From an uncultured Ardenticatenia bacterium (lineage in GTDB: Bacteria > Chloroflexota > Anaerolineae > 4572-78 > NAK82): 64,000 nt of DNA. Where the stretch lies: positions 38,385 to 102,384 of the forward strand of contig CAKZLO010000015.1 of assembly GCA_937127125.1 (NCBI GenBank). Reading direction: 5' to 3'. The first letter of the stretch is position 1. Every line of letters begins with the position of its first letter. The notes under the pieces were generated by a model. The model did no database searches. It was not told where the DNA came from and saw nothing but the letters and a program-made list of their open reading frames with translations. The position numbers and the translations under genes were made by a program. Shown here piece after piece: positions 21,593 to 30,905 of the stretch.

Positions 21593-23107
21593 ATGAACGA
21601 AGCACACACCTCTCAACCGTTGAAAATCTTGCTGCTTGCTGCGGAGGTGGTCCCCTTTGCCAAAACCGGCGGTCTGGCCGATGTAACCGGCTCGCTGCCA
21701 CCAGCTATCCGTGCGCTGGGCTACGACATCCGGGTCGCTATGCCGCGCTACGGGCGCATCGACCCGCAGCGCTTCAACCTGTCCTTGCTCCCAATCACAT
21801 TCACGGTGCCGATCGACAATCGGGCAGAACCCGGGCAGCTGCGAGAAGGCCGCCTGGCGCATGACACGCCTATCTATTTCGTGGAAAATGCACGCTACTT
21901 CGACCGTGAAGGCATCTATATGTATCCAGACGACGCGGAACGTTTCATCTTCTTCTGCCGCGCGGCACTGGAAGGGGTGCGCCAGCTGGGATGGCAGCCG
22001 GACGTGATTCACTGCCACGACTGGCAGACAGCCCTGGTGCCCAACTGGCTCAAGACGATTTATGCCCGGGATGCCTTCTTCAGCACCACCGCCAGCGTAT
22101 ACACCATTCATAGCCTGGCCTTTCGCGGTGTCTTCGGACGGCGTGTGTTGGAGATCGCCGGCATCGCCGAATATGAGTTCACCGCCAGCCCAGATGGCAT
22201 CCACGGCGGACAAGCGGTGGACTTCATGGCGCGCGGCATCACCTATGCTGATGTGATCAGCACTGTCAGCCCCACGTACGCACGCGAAATTCTCACCCCT
22301 GAGTTCGGCGAGGGCATGGACGGTCTGTTGCGGCAGCGGCAGGATCGGTTGTCTGGCATCCTGAACGGATTGGATGTAGACGACTACGACCCCGCCACCG
22401 ACCCGCATCTGGCCCGGAATTACGCGCGGGACACGCTGGAGCTGCGCCTGGAGAACAAGGTTGCATTGCAACGCTACGCCGGCCTAGAAGTTGCACCCAA
22501 CGTGCCTTTGCTCGGGGCCATCTCGCGGCTGGTGGATGACAAAGGCTTTGACCTGATTCAGGCGATGCTGGAACCGATGTTGACCCATTTGAACATCCAA
22601 TTCGTGCTGATGGGCACCGGCGAGGAACGGTATCATCGTTTCTTTCTGGAGATGGCGCAGCGTTACCCCAGCCGGGTGGCCGTCTTTCTGACCTTCAACA
22701 CATCGCTGGCGCGCCGCATCTATGCCGGAACGGACATCTTCCTGATGCCCTCGCGCTTCGAGCCGTGTGGCCTGAGCCAGATGATCGCTATGCGTTATGG
22801 CAGCGTGCCGCTGGTACGTGCGGTGGGCGGCCTGGTGGACACCGTGCAAGAGTATGACCCGATTGCTCAGACAGGCACCGGCTTCTTCTTCCGACCATAC
22901 GAGGCTATGGCCTTTTACACCGCGGCGGTGCGTGCGGTGGAAATGTATCGCCACTCCAGTATCTGGCGCGGGCTACAGCAACGCGGTATGGAGCAAGATT
23001 TCTCGTGGCAGGCTTCCGCGCGCGCCTATATTGAGCTCTACCAGCATGCCTGCGCCCTGCATGCTCAAGCACAACCCGCACCGCCCGGCCAGAAGGGATC
23101 TCCGTAG
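21593..23107 (+). CDS. glgA: Glycogen synthase (ADP-glucose type)
   Basis: 504 residues from the ATG at 21593 (AGAAGGA 6-7 nt before); the open frame extends upstream into the HAD gene. N-terminal GT5 domain: LLLAAEVVPFAKTGGLADV, with the KTGGL motif that binds ADP-glucose. C-terminal GT-B lobe: 'PSRFEPCGLSQMIAMRYGSVPLVRAVGGL' with the catalytic Glu. It extends alpha-1,4-glucan for storage. No branching enzyme or pyrophosphorylase gene is nearby. Confidence 0.96.
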   Translation: MNEAHTSQPLKILLLAAEVVPFAKTGGLADVTGSLPPAIRALGYDIRVAMPRYGRIDPQRFNLSLLPITFTVPIDNRAEPGQLREGRLAHDTPIYFVENARYFDREGIYMYPDDAERFIFFCRAALEGVRQLGWQPDVIHCHDWQTALVPNWLKTIYARDAFFSTTASVYTIHSLAFRGVFGRRVLEIAGIAEYEFTASPDGIHGGQAVDFMARGITYADVISTVSPTYAREILTPEFGEGMDGLLRQRQDRLSGILNGLDVDDYDPATDPHLARNYARDTLELRLENKVALQRYAGLEVAPNVPLLGAISRLVDDKGFDLIQAMLEPMLTHLNIQFVLMGTGEERYHRFFLEMAQRYPSRVAVFLTFNTSLARRIYAGTDIFLMPSRFEPCGLSQMIAMRYGSVPLVRAVGGLVDTVQEYDPIAQTGTGFFFRPYEAMAFYTAAVRAVEMYRHSSIWRGLQQRGMEQDFSWQASARAYIELYQHACALHAQAQPAPPGQKGSP

Positions 23108-23259
23108 TGCCAGGCGCGTTTGCCTGCCGCGCGGCCCAACGATAAGGATGTGCCATCCACCTTCTCCGCTCGCACTGCCATGCCGATACATCCGGGAAGA
23201 TCCCACTTCCTTCACCCGTCTATGTACAAAACAGCACAATGTGTGGGAGAAATTTCCTA

Positions 23260-23288
23260 TTGGAGCACACATAGGTATGTGGTATGAT
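23260..23288 (+). promoter_or_regulatory. Promoter of the hybrid kinase gene (TTGGAG-17-TATGAT)
   Basis: TTGGAG at 23260-23265 and TATGAT at 23283-23288, 17-bp spacer. The first in-frame ATG (23284) lies inside the -10, so a transcript from here must start translation later, supporting the GTG at 23335. Confidence 0.5.
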
Positions 23289-23334
23289 TAATGCCAGACA
23301 GCCTCTGCAGAGGTGTGCTGCGAGGTGGAAAGCA

Positions 23335-26300
23335 GTGAAAGGTGCTCATTGGACGTGGCTCTTGACCCGATGGCGGCCATTGCTGGTTGCTTTGGCCTTC
23401 CTCTCCGTCATCCTACTGGGGTGGCTCAGTGCGAATTGGCACGCCCGCCGGATGGAAAGCCGGCTGCGCGAGCAGCTGCTGCAATACGCCACCCAGCTCG
23501 CTGCCACAATTGACCCGGCGCTGGTCAAGGCACTGACGTTCACCGCCGCCGACAAAGGTACACCTGCTTTTGAGCGTCTGCGCGCCCAATTGATCGCCTA
23601 CGGGCGCTACATACAGCAGCGCAGCATCTATACGATGGCGTTGCGCGACGGTCGTCTTGTCTTCGGGCCGGAAAATCTGGCCGAGGACGACCCATGGGCC
23701 TCGCCGCCCGGAACCGTCTACGAACAACCAGGCCGCGAGGATTTCCTTGTGTTCAAAGCCAGAGAGGCATTTACCCAAGGCCCCCACTCCGACGAATACG
23801 GCACCTTCGTATCGGCGATGGCACCGGTGATCGATCCCGGAAGTGGTGAAGTGCTCATGGCAGTCGGCATCGATGTGGATGCCACGGAGTGGAGTCTGCG
23901 CGTTGAGCGCAGCCGTTTGCTCCCCAATCTGGCGGCGCTGGCGCCGTTCCTGATCTTCCCTGTTGTGCTGGTGCTCCTCCAATGGCACGAACGCCGCGTC
24001 ACCGGCAAATTCTGCGCCTGGCCGCGCTATGGAGAGGTAGCGATGGTAGCCACGCTGGGGTTGGCGCTGAGCGGCTTCGGTGGGTTGACCATGGCGGAAA
24101 ACGAAAGCGACCAACGCTGGCTAACCTTCGCACGACTGGCCGAGTCACGCACCACGTTCGTGCGTGACGCTCTGTTTGGACTGCGCAGCGATTTAGCTTC
24201 CGTCGCGCGTTTCTATCAAGGCAGTGAGCAGGTGACGCGCCAGGAGTTTCGCAGCTTTACCGCACCGCTGGTGGCAGGTTCCGGTTTGCAGGCCATCGGA
24301 TGGGCGCCGCGCGTCTTGTCAAAGGATCGAACGTCATACGAAGCATGGGCAAGGCAAGATGGCTTGAGTCATTTTGCTTTCCAAGAGCGCTCAGATCAAG
24401 GGGCTAGGCAGCTTGCTGCGGACAGGGAGCAGTACTATCCACTTTACTATGTGGAGCCACTGGCTGACAACGCAAGTATGCTGGGATTCGACCTGAGCAC
24501 AGACGCGTTGCAACGTGCCGCGTTGGAGACAGCGGAACGCACCGGCTTTGTCACCGCCACGGATCCTCTGGTAGCACAGCAAGGCAATCAGTGGCGCAAG
24601 AGCGTTGTGATTTACCAGCCAGTGGTGAGCGGCAAAGGCGGAGCGCAGTCGGGAACACCCCAGCGAGACGTGCAAGGGTTCGTTGTGGCTGTGCTGGACT
24701 TGCAGTCCCTGCTTGAGAGCGACCTGACTCGTATCAAGCACGCTGTGGATCTTCAGACCTGCCTGGTGGACTTGTCCCCCGCGGACTCTCCCCTGCGGCT
24801 GGCGTCTTACCCGTCGAGCCATGTTGAGACAGAACTGCGTCCGGTGGACGTACTCCCCCCTACACAGCCCTTCGCAATGACCACCGTGTATCCTGTGTTC
24901 GTCTTTGGGCGTGCCTGGGCAGTTGTCACTCATCCACTCGAAGGGTTCTATGTTGTTTATTCATCACAGACGGGCTGGCTCATCGGCCTGGCCGGTCTGC
25001 TCCTCACCGGCATTGCCAGCGCGCTTGTTATGACATGGCTGCAACACGAGGCCTCTCTGGAACAGCAAGTGATGGAACGCACCGCCGCCTTGCGAGAGAC
25101 CGAGGAACGTTTCCGCACCTTGGTACAGCAGGTGCCTGCCGTGGTGTACGTCAGCGTACTAGATGAAGTGGGCACCACGCTGTACATCAGCCCGCAGCTG
25201 ACCGACATGGTCGGTTACACCCCGGATGAGTGGATCGCCCAGCCCGATCTGTGGCAGCGTTGTCTGCACCCGGATGATCGCGAGCGCGTCCTTGCCGCGT
25301 ATAAAGCCATGTGCGCTGGCGGTGCCCCAATGAACTGTGAGTATCGCTACATCGCCCGGGACGGACGCGTCGTGTGGGTGCACGAGATCGCCAGCGTACT
25401 ACACACGCAGACAGGCAATCCATACCTCTATTGTCAGGGCATCCTGATCGACATCACCGAGCAGAAGCGGGCGGAGGAGGAACGCCTGGAGATGGAGCGT
25501 CACCTGTGGCAGAGTCAGAAGCTGGAGAGCTTAGGGGTGTTGGCTGGGGGCATTGCCCACGACTTCAACAACCTCCTGACCGCGATACAGGGTCACCTCG
25601 AGCTGGCACAGCAGCAGGCCGGCAATGTGGCCATGATGTGCTGGCACACCGATGCCGCTCTCCAGGCGGTAAAACGTGCCACTGATCTGACACGCCAGAT
25701 GCTCGCTTATGCCGGCAAGGGCCAATTTGTGCTCCAGGACATAGATCTGAATGAGCTGATCAAGGAGAATCGTGAGATACTGAGTACCTCAGTCTCACAC
25801 TATGTCACGTTCGATCTACAGCTGGCAGCTAACCTGCCACCCATTCGCGCCGATGCCGGACAGATCCAGCAAGTTATTATGAACCTCGTCATCAACGCAG
25901 TCGAGGCGATCGGCGAGCAGCCCGGAACTATCACCCTAAGAACTGGAGTGCAAGAGTGCGACCAGACATATCTGCAACGCAGTCGTCTGGAGGAGAAGCC
26001 GGCTCCAGGTCCTTATATCTTCGTGGAAGTGAGCGACACCGGCCATGGAATGGATAAGAGCACACTAGAGCGCATGTTCGAACCTTTCTTCACCACCAAG
26101 TTCACCGGCCGCGGACTGGGTATGTCAGCCGTGCAGGGGATTGTGCGCGCGCACCATGGTGCCATTATGGTGGACAGCCAGCTCGGACGCGGCACCACGG
26201 TGCGGGTGCTCTTCCCCGTGGCGCAGCCTGCGGCGTCGACCGTCACCGCTGCATCAACTGCTGCCCCGGAGACAGAGGAAGCGCCAACCGATGCCACGAC

Positions 26301-26691
26301 GGGCACCATTCTGGTGATCGACGACGAGGAGATGGTGTGCGAGCTGCTCGCGGACGCGTTGTGCCCCATGTGCTCCCGGGTGCTCACAGCACACGATGGC
26401 GAGGAAGGGACGCGGTTGTTTCAGGAGCACGCGGTTGAGATCGAGTGTGTCATCCTCGACCTGACCATGCCACGCCAGGACGGCATACAGACCTACCAGG
26501 CGCTGCGCTCCATACGGGCTGACGTCCCGATCATTATCACCAGCGGCTATAGCCAGCAAGATGTCCTGCAGCGTCTCAATGGCCCGAGGATGGATGGCTT
26601 CCTGCAAAAGCCCTACCTGCTTGACGAGCTGCGTCGGGTCGTCGGAGAAGTGTTGCAGCGGACAGCTTCCTCGAAGCCGCAGCAGCCATGA
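23335..26691 (+). CDS. CHASE-PAS hybrid sensor histidine kinase with C-terminal receiver
   Basis: 1118 residues from the GTG at 23335, which has GAGG 9 nt before; an ATG at 23284 would overlap the promoter. Order: membrane span near the start; an extracytoplasmic sensor region (about 35-200); two spans (about 200-255); a CHASE domain (VTRQEFRSFTAPLVAGSGLQ...GWAPRV); another span (about 545-565); PAS (about 590-700). The kinase follows: phospho-accepting His about 742 in GGIAHDFNNLL, N-box NLVINAVEAIG, G-boxes DTGHGMD and GRGLGMS. The receiver domain has its Asp about 1042 in VILDLTMPR. It probably senses a small extracellular ligand; no dedicated response regulator is adjacent. Confidence 0.9.
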   Translation: MKGAHWTWLLTRWRPLLVALAFLSVILLGWLSANWHARRMESRLREQLLQYATQLAATIDPALVKALTFTAADKGTPAFERLRAQLIAYGRYIQQRSIYTMALRDGRLVFGPENLAEDDPWASPPGTVYEQPGREDFLVFKAREAFTQGPHSDEYGTFVSAMAPVIDPGSGEVLMAVGIDVDATEWSLRVERSRLLPNLAALAPFLIFPVVLVLLQWHERRVTGKFCAWPRYGEVAMVATLGLALSGFGGLTMAENESDQRWLTFARLAESRTTFVRDALFGLRSDLASVARFYQGSEQVTRQEFRSFTAPLVAGSGLQAIGWAPRVLSKDRTSYEAWARQDGLSHFAFQERSDQGARQLAADREQYYPLYYVEPLADNASMLGFDLSTDALQRAALETAERTGFVTATDPLVAQQGNQWRKSVVIYQPVVSGKGGAQSGTPQRDVQGFVVAVLDLQSLLESDLTRIKHAVDLQTCLVDLSPADSPLRLASYPSSHVETELRPVDVLPPTQPFAMTTVYPVFVFGRAWAVVTHPLEGFYVVYSSQTGWLIGLAGLLLTGIASALVMTWLQHEASLEQQVMERTAALRETEERFRTLVQQVPAVVYVSVLDEVGTTLYISPQLTDMVGYTPDEWIAQPDLWQRCLHPDDRERVLAAYKAMCAGGAPMNCEYRYIARDGRVVWVHEIASVLHTQTGNPYLYCQGILIDITEQKRAEEERLEMERHLWQSQKLESLGVLAGGIAHDFNNLLTAIQGHLELAQQQAGNVAMMCWHTDAALQAVKRATDLTRQMLAYAGKGQFVLQDIDLNELIKENREILSTSVSHYVTFDLQLAANLPPIRADAGQIQQVIMNLVINAVEAIGEQPGTITLRTGVQECDQTYLQRSRLEEKPAPGPYIFVEVSDTGHGMDKSTLERMFEPFFTTKFTGRGLGMSAVQGIVRAHHGAIMVDSQLGRGTTVRVLFPVAQPAASTVTAASTAAPETEEAPTDATTGTILVIDDEEMVCELLADALCPMCSRVLTAHDGEEGTRLFQEHAVEIECVILDLTMPRQDGIQTYQALRSIRADVPIIITSGYSQQDVLQRLNGPRMDGFLQKPYLLDELRRVVGEVLQRTASSKPQQP

Positions 26692-27110
26692 TTGCCATCA
26701 CTGATAGCATCAGCCTGGACGAGGATGAATTGCAATGGGAATTCATCCGCGCTTCCGGCCCGGGCGGTCAGAACGTCAACAAGCTCTCCAGCGCGGTGCA
26801 GCTGCGTTTTGATGTGCTGCACAGCCCATCTCTGCCGGAGGGAGTCAGACGGCGGCTGATGCAACTGGCCGGCAGGCGGATGACGCAAGCTGGCATACTG
26901 GTCATTGACGCGCGCCGTTATCGCACCCAGGAAGCAAACCGCCAAGATGCCCTACAGCGGTTGAGCGCGCTCATCCGTAAGGCCAGCGCGCAGCCCAAGA
27001 CGCGCAAAGCAACACATCCCAGCGCTGCCGCCCGCGCGGCACGCCTGGAGGAGAAACGTCGTCACAGCGTGATCAAACGATATCGTCGGCCGCCGGCGGA
27101 GTGGGAGTAA
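26688..27110 (+). CDS. arfB: Peptidyl-tRNA hydrolase ArfB (ribosome rescue)
   Basis: 140 residues. The GGQ loop (RASGPGGQNVNKLSSAV, about 20-36) is that of class I release factors, and the C-terminus is a basic tail (KTRKATHPSAAARAARLEEKRR) that enters the mRNA channel of stalled ribosomes. The family hydrolyses peptidyl-tRNA on ribosomes stuck without a stop codon. Its ATG overlaps the kinase stop by 4 nt (ATGA), so the two are translationally coupled. The pairing with a sensor kinase has no obvious functional logic. Confidence 0.93.
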   Translation: MIAITDSISLDEDELQWEFIRASGPGGQNVNKLSSAVQLRFDVLHSPSLPEGVRRRLMQLAGRRMTQAGILVIDARRYRTQEANRQDALQRLSALIRKASAQPKTRKATHPSAAARAARLEEKRRHSVIKRYRRPPAEWE

Positions 27111-27332
27111 CCCACGCCGGTATCCTCAACCAGCCAGTGTGCGATGATCCTGGCTGACCGCGCTGCAATGCAGCGCCTCGAGACACTGGCCTAGACCCTA
27201 TCCCAGTGTATGTGACCAGCCCCTGCAGCGCTCGCGCCTGTAAGGAATAAAAACTCCACCTACCTCGCCGACAGATCCGCCGGCGGGTCCGCAAAACAGG
27301 GTATACCCGAAACAATCAGGCTGCCGGAACGA

Positions 27333-27746
27333 TTACTTCGGCCGACTCACCCAGCTGATGATGAAGAGCACCAAGAGAATGACGGAAATGACGGCGAAGA
27401 CGATGTTGCCGATCAGTGGGCCGCTGCCAATGGCCGCCGACACGACAAACACGATCGTCTGCAGCGCCAGGTAGGCGATCTCACCGCGTACGACATACTC
27501 CACCGGCTGCCAGCTCCCGGCGAAGATGCCGCATAGCGAGGTGCCAGCACCAAGGCCGAGCAGAAGGGCGCCAAAGGCACGCAGCACCGACTCCACACCC
27601 GGGGACTCTGGATAGCCAAACCAGCTACCGAATGTCACAGGTATGAAGAGCAGCAACGCACCGATCACGAGCGCGACGATAAAGTGGATAATGAAGGTCA
27701 CCCGTGCAATGCCAGGAAACGCCGAAGCACTCTGAGACTGAGCCAT
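27333..27746 (-). CDS. Small four-span membrane protein, function unknown
   Basis: 137 residues with four strongly hydrophobic segments (about 12-34, 52-74, 84-104, 108-132) and short polar loops. A GGGGG-type binding site lies about 8 nt before the ATG. No motif recognised. It stands alone between arfB and comM. The preceding 220 bases (27111-27332) hold no gene that I can support. Confidence 0.7.
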   Translation of the reverse strand: MAQSQSASAFPGIARVTFIIHFIVALVIGALLLFIPVTFGSWFGYPESPGVESVLRAFGALLLGLGAGTSLCGIFAGSWQPVEYVVRGEIAYLALQTIVFVVSAAIGSGPLIGNIVFAVISVILLVLFIISWVSRPK

Positions 27747-27959
27747 CTGATTGCCCCCTTTCCCTGTTATCTCACACTTCTTGGACAGGTCATATGGAAC
27801 GCCGAATCAATCCATGTTGCTACATATATCTACACAATGTTTTATCACGTATCCGCCAATATATAATAACACCATCTCCCATCCGGGGATGCGCCTATGA
27901 ACTTTTCTCGTCGTTTGCGGCTCGTTCTTAGGGAGGTTAGTTCGCGTGGTGTCGCGGTG

Positions 27960-29537
27960 TCACATCAGCAGCCGACGCGGCCGATATTGGATGGCCTCAG
28001 CGACGTGCATGGCCTGGACGTCCTCGCAGCCGGCCAGATCGGCAATGGTGCGCGCCAGCTTGAGGATGCGATGGTAGGCACGGGCGCTCAGCTGCAGCTG
28101 CATCACTGCAGATTTGAGCAGCTGATTGCCCGCCTCGTCCAGGCGACAGAACCTGCGCACCTCGGCCGGGCCCATATCCGCATTACATTGCAGGGGTGCG
28201 TTGCGCCGCTCATCCTGCCCCGCGCCGGCCCCCTGTCGTTCGTGCTGCAGGCGCTCAAAGCGTTCGCGCTGGCGCTGGCGTGCTGCTTCTACGCGCCCCC
28301 GCACCGCGCTAGAAGGCTCTCCTAAGCGGTCGCTGCTCAGCTTGTCGTAGTGCAGGCGTGGCACATCAACATGGATATCGATGCGGTCGAGCAGGGGACC
28401 TGAGATGCGCTTTTGATACTTGGCCACCATGCCGGGCGAGCAGGTACATTCCTTCTCGGGGTCGCCGTAGTAGCCACACGGGCACGGATTCATTGCCGCA
28501 ATCAAGGTGAAGTTCGCCGGGTAGGTCAGCGAACCGGAAGAACGGCTGATCGAGACAACGCGATCTTCCAGCGGCTGGCGCAACATCTCGAGCAGCCGGG
28601 GGCCGAACTCGGGCAGCTCATCCAGGAACAACACGCCACGGTGCGCCAAGCTGATCTCACCCGGGCGCGGCCAGTGACCACCACCGATCAGCCCGGCATA
28701 GCTGATGGTATGATGCGGTGCGCGAAAGGGCCGATGACGAATCAGAGGTTCGCCGGGTGGCAACGCGTCGGCCACCGAGTAGATGCGGGTGATGTCGAGC
28801 GCTTCCTCCAGCGTCAGCCGCGGCAGGATGCCCGGCATAGCGCGCGCCAGCAGCGTTTTGCCCGTGCCGGGCGGTCCCACCATCATCATGTTATGTCCGC
28901 CTGCCGCAGCAACTTCCAACGCGCGTTTGACATGCTCCTGGCCCTTGATTTCGGCCATGTCGATCACGTCGGGAGCCTCATCATCCCGATCAAACAGGGA
29001 GGAGGTGCGCTCGTACGGTCGCAAACGGGCGTGGCCGGTCAAATGGTCCACCAATGCCAACAAGCTCGGCACCGGGTAAACGGTCAACCCATCTATCAAG
29101 CTCGCTTCTGCAGCGTCTTCGACGGGCACATAGAGCGTGGTGAGACCCTGTTCGCGCGCCGAGGCAGCCATGGGCAACACACTGCTCACGTGGCGCACCG
29201 ATCCGTCCAGCGAGAGCTCACCCACCACAATGGCACCCTCCACATTCGCCACGATCTGCTCCGAGGCCATGAGCACCCCCAACGCAATGGGTAGATCGTA
29301 CGCAGGTCCTTCCTTGCGCAGGTCAGCGGGCGCCAGATTGACCGTCACGTGTGTGCCCGGGTAGTAGAAGCCGCTGTTGCGCACCGCCGAGCGCACACGC
29401 TCTTTGCTCTCGTTGACGGCAGCGTCGGGCAGGCCGACGATGGTGGTGTTGGGCAGGCCGCGGGTAATGTCTACCTCGACCTGGATCAGAGCGCCATCCA
29501 GGCCGACCACGGCGCACGAGGTGACTTTGGCAAGCAT
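27960..29537 (-). CDS. comM: ComM/YifB-family AAA+ ATPase (Mg-chelatase-like)
   Basis: 525 residues. N-terminal Lon-protease-like fold (VVGLDGALIQVEVDI, GLPDAAVNESKERVRSAVRNSG). Then AAA+ with Walker A GPPGTGKTLLARAMPG and Walker B GVLFLDELPEF. Then the cysteine cluster CPCGYYGDPEKECTCS, a probable zinc site, and a C-terminal Mg-chelatase domain. ComM helicases drive branch migration of incoming DNA during transformation. GAGG precedes the ATG at 29537 by about 9 nt. Confidence 0.94.
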   Translation of the reverse strand: MLAKVTSCAVVGLDGALIQVEVDITRGLPNTTIVGLPDAAVNESKERVRSAVRNSGFYYPGTHVTVNLAPADLRKEGPAYDLPIALGVLMASEQIVANVEGAIVVGELSLDGSVRHVSSVLPMAASAREQGLTTLYVPVEDAAEASLIDGLTVYPVPSLLALVDHLTGHARLRPYERTSSLFDRDDEAPDVIDMAEIKGQEHVKRALEVAAAGGHNMMMVGPPGTGKTLLARAMPGILPRLTLEEALDITRIYSVADALPPGEPLIRHRPFRAPHHTISYAGLIGGGHWPRPGEISLAHRGVLFLDELPEFGPRLLEMLRQPLEDRVVSISRSSGSLTYPANFTLIAAMNPCPCGYYGDPEKECTCSPGMVAKYQKRISGPLLDRIDIHVDVPRLHYDKLSSDRLGEPSSAVRGRVEAARQRQRERFERLQHERQGAGAGQDERRNAPLQCNADMGPAEVRRFCRLDEAGNQLLKSAVMQLQLSARAYHRILKLARTIADLAGCEDVQAMHVAEAIQYRPRRLLM

Positions 29538-29629
29538 AGCGCTATCCTCAATCAGGAAGGGGCCGCCAGTCCGCGTCAGCTAAATCGTCCATTGAGGCGG
29601 CGCAGGTGGCGCGAATCGTGCTCATAATA

Positions 29630-29731
29630 CTACCGCTCGCGGCAAGGTTCTTCGGTGTGGAAGGGGTCACGTTTGAGATGGAGTACATCGCGCACCTGAT
29701 CGAGCAGTTTTTTCTTGGGCGAAGTTTCCAT
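29630..29731 (-). pseudogene. Remnant of a tyrosine recombinase (integron-integrase-like) N-terminus
   Basis: A 33-codon frame from the ATG at 29731 begins METSPKKKLLDQVRDVLHLK and continues RDPFHTEEPCRER before a stop. This matches the start of IntI-like recombinases, where 'LLDQVRDxIRLKHYSxRTEExYVxWI' forms the SAM-like core-binding domain. After the stop nothing recognisable of the catalytic part remains. A short decayed fragment; the match is by eye and limited to about 30 residues. Confidence 0.5.
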
Positions 29732-29748
29732 TTTCTATCTGTAACCCT

Positions 29749-29777
29749 TTGATTCGGTCTGGCGCCGGGTGTATAAT
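29749..29777 (+). promoter_or_regulatory. Promoter-like site without an intact gene behind it
   Basis: TTGATT (29749-29754) and TATAAT (29772-29777), 17-bp spacer, reading right into 29785-30345, which contains only fragments. It may drive an untranslated RNA, the DUF488 gene at 30379, or be a relic. Confidence 0.45.
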
Positions 29778-29784
29778 CCAGAGT

Positions 29785-30345
29785 AAGCAGGATACCTGGT
29801 TCACTGCGTGCCATCGGTTGAGCAGCAGAAGGATCTCATCCGAGGTGCCACTGGAGCATATTATACGGAAAGATTCCGTCTAGGCAATAGTTGGGCGGCA
29901 TACTCAGCGATATGATCGGATAAGGCAAGCGTAGGAACAAATATTCTTGCAACAAGAGTTGGATAATCTACGCCGACAGCACTGCGCTGTGGACCGCATC
30001 GCTTCTACCTTTACTCACACGATTGTGATGAACCACGTTCCATGCTATACAGACCATGAAAACAAGAGGGCAAAGTTTTGGCTTGATTCTGATGTGACGT
30101 TAGCTGAAAATCATGACTACAATCGAAAAGAGTTGCGAGATATTGAGGTATGAATGGGATGTTTTCTGAGGCAGCAACCTTCGTCCTGCCGATGAAGACA
30201 TCGGTGTTGAGGATCTGTTGCTAAGGAAGGAATCTGCTGAAAGCCCAGCATCTTTTGAGCGGTGGCTTCAGCCATGTAAGCAGAAAGAGTAAATGCCGCC
30301 CAGCACGCGCTTCCAGCCGACGCTGCCTGCAGCGACGCGGCGCAG
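29785..30345. other. Degenerate intergenic region with gene fragments
   Basis: Roughly 560 bases with lower GC than the surroundings. Apart from the DUF4160-like tail (30028-30153), frames are short and broken and no motif was recognised. Together with the integrase-like scrap to the left, this looks like the worn-down site of an old insertion. Confidence 0.45.
30028..30153 (+). pseudogene. DUF4160-like C-terminal fragment
   Basis: A 41-codon frame whose second half, AKFWLDSDVTLAENHDYN then RKELRDIEV, resembles the C-terminus of DUF4160 proteins ('AKFWLxPVxLAxxxGFxxxELxxIxxIV'). The N-terminal part with the PPHxHV motif is missing and the last helix is cut short. DUF4160 genes often sit in toxin-antitoxin-like pairs with DUF2442; no partner is visible here. 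Confidence 0.45.
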
Positions 30346-30378
30346 GTGAAGCGCAAGTCATTAGCCGGATTCACGCCT

Positions 30379-30738
30379 ATGAGAGACATTCGAACGAAAC
30401 GCGTTTATGAAGCACCCGACCCAAACGACGGCTTTCGCGTTCTGGTAGACAGGGTATGGCCGCGTGGAATGACAAAAGAGCAAGTACAGGTTGACCTGTG
30501 GTTGAAGGACGCAGCACCCAGCACTGCCTTGCGAAAGTGGTTTGGTCACGACCGTTCGAGGTGGGAAAAATTCAAGCACTGCTATTACTCTGAGCTCGAC
30601 GCAAAACCAGAAGTGGTGGCGCGGCTCCTTGAAGAAGTGGGAAGGTACAGGCTTACCCTGTTGTATTCAGCTCGTGATAGCGAGTACAATCAAGCGGTGG
30701 CGCTAAGAGAATACTTGATCATGCAGTCCGAGAAGTGA
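30379..30738 (+). CDS. DUF488 family protein (YeaO-like)
   Basis: 119 residues from the ATG at 30379; an upstream in-frame GTG at 30346 is less likely. Family signatures: 'RVYEAPDPNDGFRVLVDRVWPRGMTKE' near the start, 'WFGHDRSRWEKFKHCYYSEL' in the middle, and 'LTLLYSARDSEYNQAVALREYL' at the end. The fold is small alpha/beta; biochemical function is not established. No clear ribosome binding site. It stands alone next to degraded sequence, so recent arrival is possible. Confidence 0.85.
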   Translation: MRDIRTKRVYEAPDPNDGFRVLVDRVWPRGMTKEQVQVDLWLKDAAPSTALRKWFGHDRSRWEKFKHCYYSELDAKPEVVARLLEEVGRYRLTLLYSARDSEYNQAVALREYLIMQSEK

Positions 30739-30905
30739 GTCAGCTAACCAGCGCACCACCCGACAGGCTTCGCCTCGCTGCTCGACCGCAGGTGCTGCTT
30801 AAGCCCTTGTCTGGCACACAGGCCGGCAAGACGAATACAGAGTAAAGAGCGAAGTCGCCTTAATGGGATTGCAGCGCGGCACAATGCCCCCGCGCGCTGC
30901 AGTGC

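Noticed and set aside
29548..29814. 88-codon minus-strand frame upstream of comM
   Set aside because: Low-complexity product without motifs; the frame next to it carries the integrase-like fragment instead.
30117..30389. 90-codon minus-strand frame before the DUF488 gene
   Set aside because: No motif, no ribosome binding site, and it overlaps the DUF4160-like remnant.
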